Positions 24,945 to 34,450 of a stretch of 64,000 bases of DNA are shown in pieces. The notes beneath the pieces were generated by a model. That model had not been told where the DNA came from, searched no databases, and saw nothing but the letters and a program-made list of their open reading frames with translations. Position 1 is the stretch's first letter; each line of letters starts with the position of its first letter. A program made the translations under genes and the position numbers. This DNA is from Legionella_C sp048541585 (GTDB lineage Bacteria; Pseudomonadota; Gammaproteobacteria; Legionellales; Legionellaceae), in NCBI RefSeq assembly GCF_048541585.1, contig NZ_CP183303.1:868001-932000 (forward strand), written 5' to 3'.

Positions 24945-25013
24945 GAAACAGTCCTTTATTGAGATTAGTAACTATAAAACCCTTAGGTTTGACCTTTAAC
25001 GCTAAATCAATCT

Positions 25014-27593
25014 CTAAAATCTTAAAAGTCTGGGCGGCTCTAAGTGTTCAAGTGGACTATTAAGCTTATTTTTCTTTACCGAGAAAATACTTTCTTGAGA
25101 TACTTTATGTTTTTTCAGGTTACCCTCTGCGGTGTTTTGTTGTTTAAATTGGCTTTGCACTAAGTAGTGATGAACGTCAGGCAACGTTTGCCTTGACCAC
25201 TCAATAGCCCTTTTTAAAGAGGCCTTAGACATCAGATAATCCACATTAAGTGTCTGGTTATAGATAAAGGTTAATAAGGTGGTTATTGCTGCAGCATTGT
25301 TTTGTGCAAGGGCAATGTCTAGGGCGCACTGGCCAAACTCATTTTGATGAGTAAGGCTTGCATGTTTATTTAATAATGATTGAAATATCGTGGGTTTGTC
25401 ATGCGTATGAGGTGATAAGCAAGCGACTTGTAGTGGCGTATAGCCATGAAATCTTATGGCATCAACCACTATTTCTTCACGGTTGACTAGCAAATCAACA
25501 ATGGTGTCTCTTCCATTATGGCAAGCGATATGAAGGGGTGTAGCACCATTATTATCTGCTTGATTAACCGCAATCTGCTGGTGTTTTAATAAGACATCCA
25601 CCGTTTCTTGGTAGCCATTTTCGCAAGCGATATGTAGGGGTGTAGCACCATTATTATCTGCTTGATTAACCGCAATCTGTTGGTGTCCTAACAAGATCTC
25701 TACCGTTTCTTTAATGCCGATGATACAAGCGATATGAAGGGGTGTGCTACCATCATTATCTGCTTGATTAACCGCAATCTGTTGGTGTTTTAATAAGATT
25801 TCTACCGTTTCTTCATGGCCATTTTCGCAAGCGACATGAAGGGGTGTGCTACCATCATTATCTACTTGATTAACCGCAATCTGTTGGTGTTTTAATAAGA
25901 TGTCTACCGTTTCTTCATGGCCATTTTCGCAAGCAATATGAAGGGGTGTAACACCCGTATTAGTTGCTTGATTAACTGCAATCTGTTGGTGTTTTAATAA
26001 GACATCCACCATCCCTTGATGGCCATTTTCGCAAGCGCTATAAAGGGGCGTGATACCCTTATTATCTGCCTGATTAACTGCAATCTGTTGGTGTTTTAAT
26101 AAGATGTCTACCGTCCCTTGATGGCCATGGAGGCAAGCGATATGAAGGGGTGTAACACCCTTATTAGTTGCTTGATTAACTGCAATCTGTTGGTGTTTTA
26201 ATAAGATCTCTATTATCCCTTGATGGCCATTCTGGCAAGCGCTATGAAGGGGTGTGCTACCATCATTATCTGCTTGATTAACTGCAATCTGTTGGTGTTT
26301 TAATAAGATCTCTACCGTCCCTTGATGGCCATTCTGGCAAGCGACATGAAGGGGTGTGACACCCTTATTATTTGCTTGATTAACTGCAATCTGTTGGTGT
26401 TTTAATAAGATCTCTACCGTCTCTTGATGGCCATTCTGGCAAGCGACATGAAGGGGTGTGCTACCCTTATTATCTGCTTGGTTAACTGCAATCTGTTGGT
26501 GTTTTAATAAGATTTCTACCGTCCCTTTATGGCCATGGAAGCAAGCGCCATAAAGGGATGTGACACCATTATTATCTGCTTGGTTAACTGCAATCTGCCC
26601 GTATTTTAATAAGATGTCAACTATCTCTTGATGGCCATTTTGGCAAGCTCTATAAAGGGGTGTAGTACCATTTTTTCTTTCTTTTTGATTAACTGCAGTT
26701 TCTGGGTACTGTAACAAGGTTTGCACCATTGTTTGGTGGCCACCGTAACATGCAAGGTGTAATAAGCCCGTACCCCATTTATTATATCGAATTGCTAACT
26801 CCGGTGAGATAACGTCGTATTGCTTGTCAAGCTTTGCAAGCTCTTCTTTTAGCGTTACTGACTTACGGTTGCTTGCTGTAAGCAAGGTTATTTCTAAAGC
26901 CACGTGGCTATCGCCGTCTAAAGAATTAAAGATACTGGCAACGGTTTCGGCGCAACTGAGCTTGCGTATATAGTGAGGATGGGAAGGGTATCTCGCAAAA
27001 TCATTGGTATCGAGGTAATCCCACATATCTGTTTCTTTGTCATACGTTAGGCAAACGCTATGATTATTATTACCTAATAAGATTGGATATCTTAAAGGAG
27101 CCTGACTTAATAAGTTGTCTATCTCTATTAAGTACAGTGCTAATTCATATGATTTAAACACAAAGGGCTTATTAAGCAAGACTTCAAGTTCAGCCTGCTT
27201 AAGTTGTTCAGGCTGAGTAGTAGGATAAATGGTGGTTAAATTCAATTGAGAAACATAACGACCGGAAAATAGGTCTCTATAATTTGGTGGAGTTAAATAA
27301 AGTGCTATGCCATCAAAAAAAGCAAGGATTTGCAGTAAGGCTTTAGCGCGTTCACCAAGCACGGCACGTGCTTTTACCTGTGCTTTAACTTGGTCAATGT
27401 CTCGCTTTAATTGGTCAAAGTTGCGATGATAAGACTCTATCAATTCAAGCCTGTTAAAAAAACTAGCTTCATCACCGGCCAATACAGCTTGCGCCCACAT
27501 GCAGCTAAACCCCCGGCATACCCCTTTATTTATATTGTTATAACCAAGTGTTTTGCCTAATATTATTAAGTCTTGATGGGTTACTTTTGTCAT
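25014..27593 (-). CDS. ankyrin-repeat protein with N-terminal Cys/His/Asp domain
   Basis: 859 residues. Residues 1-230 form a domain shared with the products of 48266-50098 and 54084-55952. It contains Cys26 in GVCRGFSCMW, the helical ILAFFDGIALY segment, His178 in NNHSVCLTY and Asp195 in WDYLDTND. Cys, His and Asp in this order and spacing resemble YopT/C58-type or other papain-fold cysteine proteases. Residues about 265-790 are ankyrin repeats, some 14 in number. Most are near-identical 34-residue units ending LLKHQQIAVNQADN, each having a short insertion relative to the 33-residue consensus. The C-terminus is Lys/Ser-rich (KKHKVSQES). No signal peptide. Protease activity and effector status are inferred. 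ATG 27593 is the first Met in the frame. Confidence 0.85.
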   Translation of the reverse strand: MTKVTHQDLIILGKTLGYNNINKGVCRGFSCMWAQAVLAGDEASFFNRLELIESYHRNFDQLKRDIDQVKAQVKARAVLGERAKALLQILAFFDGIALYLTPPNYRDLFSGRYVSQLNLTTIYPTTQPEQLKQAELEVLLNKPFVFKSYELALYLIEIDNLLSQAPLRYPILLGNNNHSVCLTYDKETDMWDYLDTNDFARYPSHPHYIRKLSCAETVASIFNSLDGDSHVALEITLLTASNRKSVTLKEELAKLDKQYDVISPELAIRYNKWGTGLLHLACYGGHQTMVQTLLQYPETAVNQKERKNGTTPLYRACQNGHQEIVDILLKYGQIAVNQADNNGVTSLYGACFHGHKGTVEILLKHQQIAVNQADNKGSTPLHVACQNGHQETVEILLKHQQIAVNQANNKGVTPLHVACQNGHQGTVEILLKHQQIAVNQADNDGSTPLHSACQNGHQGIIEILLKHQQIAVNQATNKGVTPLHIACLHGHQGTVDILLKHQQIAVNQADNKGITPLYSACENGHQGMVDVLLKHQQIAVNQATNTGVTPLHIACENGHEETVDILLKHQQIAVNQVDNDGSTPLHVACENGHEETVEILLKHQQIAVNQADNDGSTPLHIACIIGIKETVEILLGHQQIAVNQADNNGATPLHIACENGYQETVDVLLKHQQIAVNQADNNGATPLHIACHNGRDTIVDLLVNREEIVVDAIRFHGYTPLQVACLSPHTHDKPTIFQSLLNKHASLTHQNEFGQCALDIALAQNNAAAITTLLTFIYNQTLNVDYLMSKASLKRAIEWSRQTLPDVHHYLVQSQFKQQNTAEGNLKKHKVSQESIFSVKKNKLNSPLEHLEPPRLLRF
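25520..26680 (-). repeat. near-identical 102-bp tandem repeats in the ankyrin gene
   Basis: About eleven head-to-tail 102-bp units, many differing by only a few bases; for example CAATCTGTTGGTGTTTTAAT recurs in most units on the plus strand. Each codes for one 34-residue ankyrin unit. Such arrays change length easily by slippage or recombination. Confidence 0.85.
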
Positions 27594-27735
27594 GCTACAT
27601 TACAATTAGGTATATTTTGGATCACAGAGGGTAGCATTTAATTATTAAGGTTAAATTAACAGGCAGGCTGCAGCAATAAAATTATAGTATCAGTAGGGTA
27701 TTGTGGTAATGCCTATGCGTTAAAAAATTAAGCGA

Positions 27736-28416
27736 TTATTTTGCTATTTTAGTCTGCTATACTTGCTTAAAGCCATCTTCCATAGTTTCTTCCGGGACAG
27801 AGCGTTTACCTTTCAAATTAAAAAAGGTCGGCAGGTTTTGAATTCAAGATGAATTAGTAGCGTTTTTATGCTATGGTGTACTTCTTCCTTCAGCCTCAAC
27901 GCTAGGTACGCTATCTTGATTTACTGTTGGGCTTTCTTCAAAAGACACATCCGTGGAATCTTGGGCAAGGAGGTCCTCTGGCCAGGAGATTAACGTTTCT
28001 AAATCATCAACGTCTTCACTGGATGTTGCTTGCTCTAAAGTAACCTCTTTCGTAGAGCTAAAGGCTGCGTCTTCATGTTCAAGATAGGGTGATTCTTCAA
28101 TAGTCTCCTCAAAGAGATCAACTACGCTCGCAAGAAAATAAACATCTTCTTCCATGATATTATTCAACAGGGTTAATAGTGTTTCTTGAGGTAGTTCATT
28201 ATTATCGAAATATGAGGTATTTGATAAAGCCCTTGAGGAAGGAGCTCTAGTGTGCTCTAAGGCATTGTTTTCTTCAGCATGTAGCACGTAATCACAGAAT
28301 TCGGCGGTGGTTAAAGGTTTTAAGCGGTTAAATGTTAAGTCTAGATTAGTTAACACTAACTTATCTAGAAATTGCTTTAACCTCATAGTATAACAACCTA
28401 AGGTGTTAGCTGCTGT
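27736..28416 (-). pseudogene. truncated HTH-repeat family member, C-terminal part only
   Basis: The open frame 27871-28386 begins inside the last HTH module (NTAANTLGC, then MRLKQFLDKLVLTNLDLTFNRLK) and covers the acidic tail (APSSRALSNTS, PQETLLTLLNN, EETIEESPYLEHE). It stops early at 27871. Beyond that stop, down to 27736, the normal family C-terminus can still be read in pieces (LPTFFNLKGKR then EETMEDGFKQV). All earlier modules and the promoter are missing. It is a 5'-truncated, decaying copy. Confidence 0.75.
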
Positions 28417-28556
28417 GTTTTTGCAATGAATGTGTTTGCTAAGCTGCTATGATAATTTTTTATTATAATTTATTTATTAATTATTGAAAAACGATAATTA
28501 ATGATATATTATTTGCCACTAACAGACTGTATTTTTTATGTTTAAGGTACTTATTT

Positions 28557-29006
28557 ATGAATAAAATTCAACGTATAAGCTCAATTTTCAAAACAATTTT
28601 TATAATCAGTTCTTTTTTACTAGGCGGGGTATTTATCGTTAGTTGGTTAGCAGTTTATATGGGCATTACTCAATTAGAAAAGCCTTGGGTTAATTTTCCT
28701 ATAGGATTAATATCCACATTAGCAAATTTATTGATTTTATTTTTTCTTATTCGGTTATTTGATTCCTATAAGAAAAACAGTTTTTTCACCCTTTATAACG
28801 TGAAGTTTATTCGCAATATTGGCTACATTTTATTAGCTGAGCAACTATTTATTCCTTTATATAAATTGATTACTTCTTCTCTTACAGAGGTTGGAATTGG
28901 TGTTGATCGTATTGAAATGATGTTCTTGGCATTCTTAATTATAATTAATTCTTGGATTATGATGAAAGCTTATCAACTTCAAGAAGAACACCAACTTACT
29001 GTATGA
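28557..29006 (+). CDS. DUF2975-family membrane protein
   Basis: 149 residues with four hydrophobic helices (about 10-35, 45-68, 85-105 and 120-140). The arrangement and the FFTLYNVKFIRNIGYILL segment are typical of DUF2975 proteins, small inner-membrane proteins of unknown role. The next gene, 10 bp downstream, encodes a 68-residue HTH regulator; this pairing is the standard context of DUF2975 genes and suggests one operon. In known pairs the small regulator probably controls the membrane gene. Confidence 0.85.
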   Translation: MNKIQRISSIFKTIFIISSFLLGGVFIVSWLAVYMGITQLEKPWVNFPIGLISTLANLLILFFLIRLFDSYKKNSFFTLYNVKFIRNIGYILLAEQLFIPLYKLITSSLTEVGIGVDRIEMMFLAFLIIINSWIMMKAYQLQEEHQLTV

Positions 29007-29016
29007 TGAAACAACC

Positions 29017-29223
29017 ATGTCAATCATTATCAATTTAGATGTAATGCTTGCTAAGCGCAAAATTCGTTCTAAAGAATTAGCAGAGGCTATCGGTATTACA
29101 GAGCAAAATTTATCGTTATTAAAAACAGGGAAAGCAAAAGCCATTCGTTTTTCAACTTTAAACGCAATATGCAAGTATTTAAGTTGTGAGCCAGGAGATA
29201 TTTTAGCGTTTCAAGATGATTAA
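29017..29223 (+). CDS. small XRE-type regulator (YozG-like)
   Basis: 68 residues: a single Cro/CI HTH domain. It starts IIINLDVMLAKRKIRSKELA, has a recognition region AIGITEQNLSLLKTGKAKA, and ends LSCEPGDILAFQDD. It matches the short regulators found directly after DUF2975 genes. It is cytoplasmic, probably regulating its own operon. Confidence 0.88.
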   Translation: MSIIINLDVMLAKRKIRSKELAEAIGITEQNLSLLKTGKAKAIRFSTLNAICKYLSCEPGDILAFQDD

Positions 29224-29277
29224 AATAAATAATCATGCTAGTAAATTTAGAAACTAAACTAACTTAGGACTATTATT

Positions 29278-29712
29278 ATGAAAATTCATTATTTAATTCT
29301 AGGCGTGCTATTTTCATGTTTAAGCCACGCAAATATTTCCATGATAAATGCTGGTCCAAGCGATGAATATCAGGGTTATGTTCGCATTAGTTTAAATAAT
29401 CAAGCGAATAGGGAGATTACAACTAATTCAAACTTAATCCCAAAAGAGGCCAAGTTCATACCAGCCTATGGCTCAGTCGTATTGAGTGTTCCAACAGAGG
29501 TAGGTATGCAGCACTTCCGTTACATTAACGGTAATTCTGGTTGTGATTTTTATCTTGATACTAAACGTAGTATGACATCAACAGGTCCTTTTGACACAAT
29601 TACTTTTATAACCGGTGTTCCAATAAGTAGCACAAGTGGCTGTTATGTTGAAACAATTCATAGCGTAAATCACTTAACAGTTAATTTTTCAGATAACAAA
29701 AGGAATACATAA
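29278..29712 (+). CDS. secreted protein of unknown function
   Basis: 144 residues. A signal peptide (MKIHYLILGVLFSCLSHA) is followed by a beta-rich mature domain with two Cys (SGCDFYLD and SGCYVET) that could form a disulfide in the periplasm. No known motif. It follows the DUF2975/regulator pair by about 55 bp in the same direction, but nothing shows that they are linked. Confidence 0.7.
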   Translation: MKIHYLILGVLFSCLSHANISMINAGPSDEYQGYVRISLNNQANREITTNSNLIPKEAKFIPAYGSVVLSVPTEVGMQHFRYINGNSGCDFYLDTKRSMTSTGPFDTITFITGVPISSTSGCYVETIHSVNHLTVNFSDNKRNT

Positions 29713-29762
29713 GTTAGAGTTATACCGGCGTTACGAACCTAAAGGGTATAACTTCAGCAGCT

Positions 29763-29824
29763 GTAGCCTGAGTGTAGGCCTGCGGGCCGAAACCCGGGTT
29801 TCACGTTGTTTCATCCAGGCTTGC
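29763..29824. repeat. GC-rich palindromic repeat element
   Basis: A 60-bp island much richer in GC than its surroundings, between TAGCCTG and CAGGCTT-type ends. Its core GAAACCCGGGTTTC (29789-29802) is a perfect 14-bp palindrome, and the outer AGCCTG and CAGGCT pair as well. It is intergenic and non-coding, resembling REP/ERIC-type repeats dispersed in Legionella-like genomes. Only one copy was found here. Confidence 0.6.
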
Positions 29825-29911
29825 TTAAGGCGTTAAAAAGAAATAGGGCTCTACTAATTATTCATAGTCTCTCGCCTATACTTATAAAATAAGATTTTAA
29901 AGAGTAGATTA

Positions 29912-31318
29912 ATGCAGCCAGGCTTCTTACCTATTCCAAATGCAATTCACGCTGTGTGGTTAGGCAAACCACCTTCATCCGACGTTTTAAATAATGTTCG
30001 GGACTGGAAAGTAAAAAACCCAACTTTTGATGCAAGACTTTGGATTGATTCAAGCACCTACACAGAAGACGAAAGGTTAAACGATCTTCCTAAACTGCTT
30101 AAATGGGCTAAAGAAAATAAAGTTATTATTTGCGATATTTCATTACCAAAAGAAGCTAGTAAGGATAATTTAGTAGGTGAGCAAGAACTTTACTTAGCAA
30201 TGCCTGGTAAACAATTTTTTGATGATGAAATAAGTGGCGAATATCGTAATCTAGCTGCTGCCTCAGATATTCTAAGGGCAGAAATCTTATACAAATATGG
30301 AGGAATCTATATCGATGCCAAAGATATGTTTCCAAATGCGCCTATACCTCAAGATTTTAAATTAAAATTTGGCTTTGCTTTTCATGATTGTGGGCAAAAT
30401 AGATTAAATAATGACTTAATAGCTAGTATTCCTAAAGGCACTATTATCGGAGAGTATCGGCAGACAATACTCAATAATTATAAAAATTTATATCAGAAAA
30501 GTCGATTATTAGATGCTCATCGAAATAATAATCTGAGGAATCCGAATCTTTTAGTAGGAGGAGATACCAGATATCTTACCACTCTGCAAACTTCAGGCCC
30601 TGGCGCCTTAAGCTCTATGATAGAGCAGTTGTCTCGTTTTCTTGTATTAATTCCTGAAGCTAATAGTCCTATTTATGATTTTGATGAGTCATCATTGTTT
30701 ATGCCAAATGAGATATTTAATATTCCTAATCATGGTAGTGATGTTAGTTGGAATGATTTAACCATTACTTATGAAAAAATTAAACCTTACTTATTTAACT
30801 ATTTTTGTGAGTACTGGTCCGTTAAGATTGCTGAAGAGATAGAAGGACTAGATAAAATTATGGGAAACTCTAATAGCGGATTGAGTTTTCTAACTAACTA
30901 TTTCGAAAAAATAGATCCTGATTTATATGAGGCCAGAAAAATACTAGTAGGTATAAAAAATAATTTGGATAAATTACCGCGCTCTTTATCACCCGATGAC
31001 TTTTTTAAAGCATGCTTGTATAGGCTTGATGAGAAAGCCTTGAAGGTTTTTGAGAATGTTCGGCCAGATTTTTGTGATAGGTTCCAATATTCCTTTGAGA
31101 AATTTAATTCAAGGTTTTCTCTTTGTGAGAAAGAAATTACTGATAAAAATTTTCAACAAGCTCTTCTTTACGTTAGTGCAAAAGGGGCTTTCCCCAGTTG
31201 GACGGATTTTATCTCTTTATTTATAGGGCTTCAAAAATTTCCTGAAGACATTAGCCATCTAAGTGAAGCAATTCAAGAAATAAGTAATAAAAATCTTCCT
31301 TCCTTTCGACAAATATAA
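29912..31318 (+). CDS. glycosyltransferase of TcdA/TcdB (GT44-like) type
   Basis: 468 residues, no signal peptide. IPNAIHAVWLGKPP (8-21) is the typical first strand of the mannosyltransferase/TcdB-like GT-A fold. NLAAASDILRAEILYKYGG (113-131) contains the conserved S-D-xx-R sugar-nucleotide-binding set (Asp119, Arg122). It is followed by IYIDAKDMFP, which holds the metal-binding region; Asp135 and Asp138 are separated by two residues, where large clostridial toxins have DVD. The family glycosylates host proteins, often small GTPases, with UDP-sugars; Legionella members are Dot/Icm effectors. The C-terminal ~180 residues are helical and unassigned, possibly for membrane or target binding. Standalone gene. 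Donor and target unknown. Confidence 0.82.
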   Translation: MQPGFLPIPNAIHAVWLGKPPSSDVLNNVRDWKVKNPTFDARLWIDSSTYTEDERLNDLPKLLKWAKENKVIICDISLPKEASKDNLVGEQELYLAMPGKQFFDDEISGEYRNLAAASDILRAEILYKYGGIYIDAKDMFPNAPIPQDFKLKFGFAFHDCGQNRLNNDLIASIPKGTIIGEYRQTILNNYKNLYQKSRLLDAHRNNNLRNPNLLVGGDTRYLTTLQTSGPGALSSMIEQLSRFLVLIPEANSPIYDFDESSLFMPNEIFNIPNHGSDVSWNDLTITYEKIKPYLFNYFCEYWSVKIAEEIEGLDKIMGNSNSGLSFLTNYFEKIDPDLYEARKILVGIKNNLDKLPRSLSPDDFFKACLYRLDEKALKVFENVRPDFCDRFQYSFEKFNSRFSLCEKEITDKNFQQALLYVSAKGAFPSWTDFISLFIGLQKFPEDISHLSEAIQEISNKNLPSFRQI

Positions 31319-31322
31319 GAAA

Positions 31323-31339
31323 GGGTCGTTTTTTGAGTC
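31323..31339. repeat. copy of the dispersed GGTCGTTTTTTGAG motif
   Basis: GGTCGTTTTTTGAGTC lies just after the stop of the glycosyltransferase gene, between convergent genes. Its position suits a terminator, although the stem is weak here. Confidence 0.35.
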
Positions 31340-31388
31340 AAGTCTAATACTAAATTAATAGCATTTAATATTATTCATTGTTATCTAC

Positions 31389-32165
31389 TTAAATTTTATT
31401 TTGATTAAGCAGTGGCATTAAGTCTTCAAGACCATTTAAATCATTTTTATTAAAAACCTTTCGTTGATCTGGATTATCACTCATCAACTTTCCTTTTAAA
31501 CTAAACAAGCTTAAACGTAGTAGCGAGGGAACCTCGCTGGGTATACCCACCTCTCTCCCATAGCAAGCACGCTTGCGTGGATCTTTTTCATTTAAAGCTA
31601 AAAGACCTGCATTAGTTGAATGATTAATTTCAATCTTTTGAAGTATGATATTACTTGCGAGCGCTTTAATACCTTTGTCACTTATATGCTCATTCCCGCT
31701 TAAATTAACCGTCATTGCGGTTTTATTATGTATTGCAAAATCTTTAGCTCCAATATCGCTAATCTGATTCCATTTTAAATCAACTGTCATTGCGGTTTTA
31801 TTATATACTGCAAAGTCTTTAACTCCCAGATCGCCAATCTTATTATTGCCTAGATGAACCGTCGTTGCGACTTTATTGTGTAGTGCAAAGTCTTTAGCCC
31901 CCAGATCGCCAACCTGATTCCAGCTTAAATCAACTGTCGTTACGGTTTTATTATGTATTGCAAAATATTGTGCCCCAACATCAGTAATTTCATTTTGGCT
32001 TAAATCAACTGCAGTGATATGAGGATGGTCATTAAGAAATTGAATAATGTCATGTAAATGATCATCTGTAATAGATTTCTGTATTAAACGAAGTTCATTA
32101 TTATGACAGAAATTTAATAACTGTCGTTGTGCAAACATAGTCATAGCTATGTCAAACATATTCAT
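31389..32165 (-). CDS. leucine-rich-repeat protein with conserved C-terminal domain
   Basis: 258 residues. Five or six 28-residue ribonuclease-inhibitor-type LRRs have the recurring core GAKDFAxHNKTxxTVDLSxNQI. The C-terminal ~85 residues (KRACYGREVG, PSLLRLSLFSLKGKL, FNKNDLNGLEDLMPLLNQNKI) are shared with the larger paralogue at 42078-43295 and with a short remnant at 56101-56162. Probably a protein-interaction effector; no catalytic motif seen. An alternative start (MFDIAM) lies two codons in. Confidence 0.8.
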   Translation of the reverse strand: MNMFDIAMTMFAQRQLLNFCHNNELRLIQKSITDDHLHDIIQFLNDHPHITAVDLSQNEITDVGAQYFAIHNKTVTTVDLSWNQVGDLGAKDFALHNKVATTVHLGNNKIGDLGVKDFAVYNKTAMTVDLKWNQISDIGAKDFAIHNKTAMTVNLSGNEHISDKGIKALASNIILQKIEINHSTNAGLLALNEKDPRKRACYGREVGIPSEVPSLLRLSLFSLKGKLMSDNPDQRKVFNKNDLNGLEDLMPLLNQNKI

Positions 32166-32655
32166 AGTTAGTTTAGAATGAGTTAAAAATTTATCATATT
32201 GTATTATTTGTTATTTTCAATTTCAAATATTGGTTTAAAAATTGATAGTAAGGAAATCAGTGGGATTGTTTAGCTCATTATTGCAGGTAAATATAATGAT
32301 TATAAGACTCCTTCAGTTTTTGCAGCAGCGCCAAAAAGAAGTTAATCTAAGTAGAAAGAAGTATTGAGTATTAAAAATAATCCTCTTATTTAGTTAGAGT
32401 GATTCTCTATTTAAGTAAGTATTTTAGTTAAGGCTTCGCAATATTAGTTTTTAAATTTGCTTGAATATTATTAGTTTCAATTCTCGGATTACTATAAATA
32501 TTAAAATGGCCAACAGATTTTTCTGGTTTTGCTGAAAAAAACGTTTTTGGCCGTGTTGCAAAAAATGACAAAACACAAATACAATATAAGCTAAAGTTTA
32601 ATCACTTTTATAAAATGGAGTGTTAATTAATCTCATTTATTTAAAGGACTTATTA
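32166..32655. other. intergenic region with a solo IS6 end
   Basis: Between divergent genes. GGCCGTGTTGCAAAAA at 32549-32564 copies the terminal repeat of the intact IS6 element with one change, but no transposase sequence follows. Otherwise AT-rich DNA without visible genes; it should hold promoters for both neighbours. Confidence 0.5.
32549..32565 (+). repeat. solo IS6-family terminal repeat
   Basis: GGCCGTGTTGCAAAAAA matches the left end of the element at 4814 in 15 of the first 16 bases. It stands alone about 90 bp before an exported-protein gene. Confidence 0.55.
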
Positions 32656-34437
32656 ATGGAGAAATGCAGGGTAGCTCAAATTTTAGTTATAATAATAGGA
32701 ATGGTTTCTCTCACTTTGGCTCATGCCGGCATCCCATTATGGACATTTACACCCTTAACGCCTACGCAACTGACAGTATCTGCTAATGACACTGCCACCA
32801 TTAGTTATCAACTGACCAATCAATCTAAGCGCGTACACACGCTGGTAATGCGAGACATTCCTGGGATTACTCAAGACTTAAGCCCAGGCCATTGTTCAAG
32901 TATATTTGTGTTAGGCTATCAACAATCATGCTTATTAACTCTCATTGTTCATGGTAGCGCCTTAAACGGCAACATTATGGGTGGGCCTATAGTGTGTGAA
33001 CATGGCAATATCAATCAATGTTATCAACCTAATCCGTTACATCGTTTAGCAATTACCCGCGGCCCAGCATCCTATACGCTAGGTGGTATGGTATTTGGAT
33101 TATCCGGCACTGTTGTTTTGCAAGACAAGGGCGGTGATAATCTAGCGATTAATAGCAATGGATCATTTACCTTTGCTACACCCCTAGCTCAAGGCGCGAC
33201 TTATAATGTCACGGTTGCTAGCCAACCCGTTGGCCAAACGTGCACCGTCACGAATGGTAGTGGGATTATGGCTGGGGCGGCTGTTACCAATATTGTAGTG
33301 AGTTGTGTTACCAATACAGTTACTTTAACGACCAGTCTCAGTGAGTTAGCCTTAAGTGTCACTGGACTAACTGAGTATGGAATTAATGGAACGCCTTCTT
33401 CGGGACTTGCGCGTCTCATTACCATTACCAACACGGGCAGTAATACCGCGTTTAACTTAGCAGTTAGTACACCAACCTGGCCCGCAGGGACTTCGAGTGC
33501 TACAACGTGTACTAATACATTGGCAGCGGGCAGCAGTTGCACGATTACGATTACCCCAGGCGCTACAGCCACCTCGGATGGTACCAATCCTTGTTCAAAT
33601 GGCACAGTGCCTATTCCTGATGTCATTCAAATAAGCGCTGATAACGCAGCTACTGTGTCGACCAATGTCGTTATCTTAAATTATGGTTGTATTTATCAAG
33701 GTGGCTATGTCTTTGCTTTTGATGATACTAAAGCTAATACGACAAGTGTAGGTGGAAAAGTAGTTAATACCTCAAACCGAGTTCCTCTGTTTCCGAATGG
33801 AGTTGTATGGAGTTCGAATGGAAATACAGGTAGCGGTAGTGGTGGCACCGATCCTATTGATGTTACTTATGATATTATTCCAGAAATTAGCGAGATTTTA
33901 ACGAGTAATACAAGTTATAATAATGCTAGGTTAACGTACAATAATACATATTCTAATTCTACTACGTATCCTTTTCCTTCCTCTAGCTCATTTTTTTCCT
34001 GCGATGGTGCGGTCGATGGCAAATGTAATAGTGCCAATATACTAGCGCTTTATAATCTTTATACAACCAATTCAAATACAGGATTAGTCGCTTTGGGTGC
34101 AACAAGTTCTAATTCATATGCAGTAGGCCTGTGTTTAGGTACCTTTGATAATTACTCTGATTGGTATTTGCCAGCAATTTGCGAAATGGGTTATGACCAA
34201 TCTAATGTGGGCTCTGGCTGTAGCATGATGCCACCCAGACTACAGAATATTCAAACTAATCTAGTAGATAATTCTGGGCTTAATTTACTATCGGGTGCTT
34301 TCTGGAGCTCTACAGAAAGTTCGGGAAATCCTAAACTTGAAGCTTGGGATCAATACTTTGCACCAAATAATGGTAGTATTCAATTTAATACAAATAAATA
34401 TTATCAATTTAGTGTACGTTGTGTTCGATTATTTTAA
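32656..34437 (+). CDS. exported protein with DUF1566-like C-terminus
   Basis: 593 residues from ATG 32656 (MEKCRVAQ), which follows AAGGAC and starts a good signal peptide ending near LAHA-GIP. The mature N-terminus (WTFTPLTPTQLTVSANDTAT) is an Ig-like domain also found in the 35896-37308 product. Next comes a beta-rich middle region with YTLGGMVFGLSG and NSNGSFTF repeats typical of bacterial surface proteins. The C-terminal ~170 residues (GYVFAFDDT, GLCLGTFDNYSDWYLPAICEM, AFWSSTESSG, SVRCVRLF) are the DUF1566/Lcl-type C-terminal lectin-like domain. Probably secreted or surface-bound adhesin. A strong stem-loop follows the stop. Confidence 0.82.
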   Translation: MEKCRVAQILVIIIGMVSLTLAHAGIPLWTFTPLTPTQLTVSANDTATISYQLTNQSKRVHTLVMRDIPGITQDLSPGHCSSIFVLGYQQSCLLTLIVHGSALNGNIMGGPIVCEHGNINQCYQPNPLHRLAITRGPASYTLGGMVFGLSGTVVLQDKGGDNLAINSNGSFTFATPLAQGATYNVTVASQPVGQTCTVTNGSGIMAGAAVTNIVVSCVTNTVTLTTSLSELALSVTGLTEYGINGTPSSGLARLITITNTGSNTAFNLAVSTPTWPAGTSSATTCTNTLAAGSSCTITITPGATATSDGTNPCSNGTVPIPDVIQISADNAATVSTNVVILNYGCIYQGGYVFAFDDTKANTTSVGGKVVNTSNRVPLFPNGVVWSSNGNTGSGSGGTDPIDVTYDIIPEISEILTSNTSYNNARLTYNNTYSNSTTYPFPSSSSFFSCDGAVDGKCNSANILALYNLYTTNSNTGLVALGATSSNSYAVGLCLGTFDNYSDWYLPAICEMGYDQSNVGSGCSMMPPRLQNIQTNLVDNSGLNLLSGAFWSSTESSGNPKLEAWDQYFAPNNGSIQFNTNKYYQFSVRCVRLF

Positions 34438-34450
34438 AGTTCATATTTAA

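Noticed and set aside
25520..26680. Regular repeats resembling a CRISPR array
   Set aside because: The repeats are contiguous 102-bp units in a single long reading frame coding for ankyrin repeats, with no unique spacers and no cas genes.
29740..29830. Possible tRNA or riboswitch in the GC-rich island
   Set aside because: No cloverleaf or TTCGANNC T-loop is present; the sequence is a simple palindromic repeat.
33201..33626. 141-codon minus-strand ORF
   Set aside because: It lies wholly antisense within the exported DUF1566-like gene, where a biased codon use leaves the opposite frame open.
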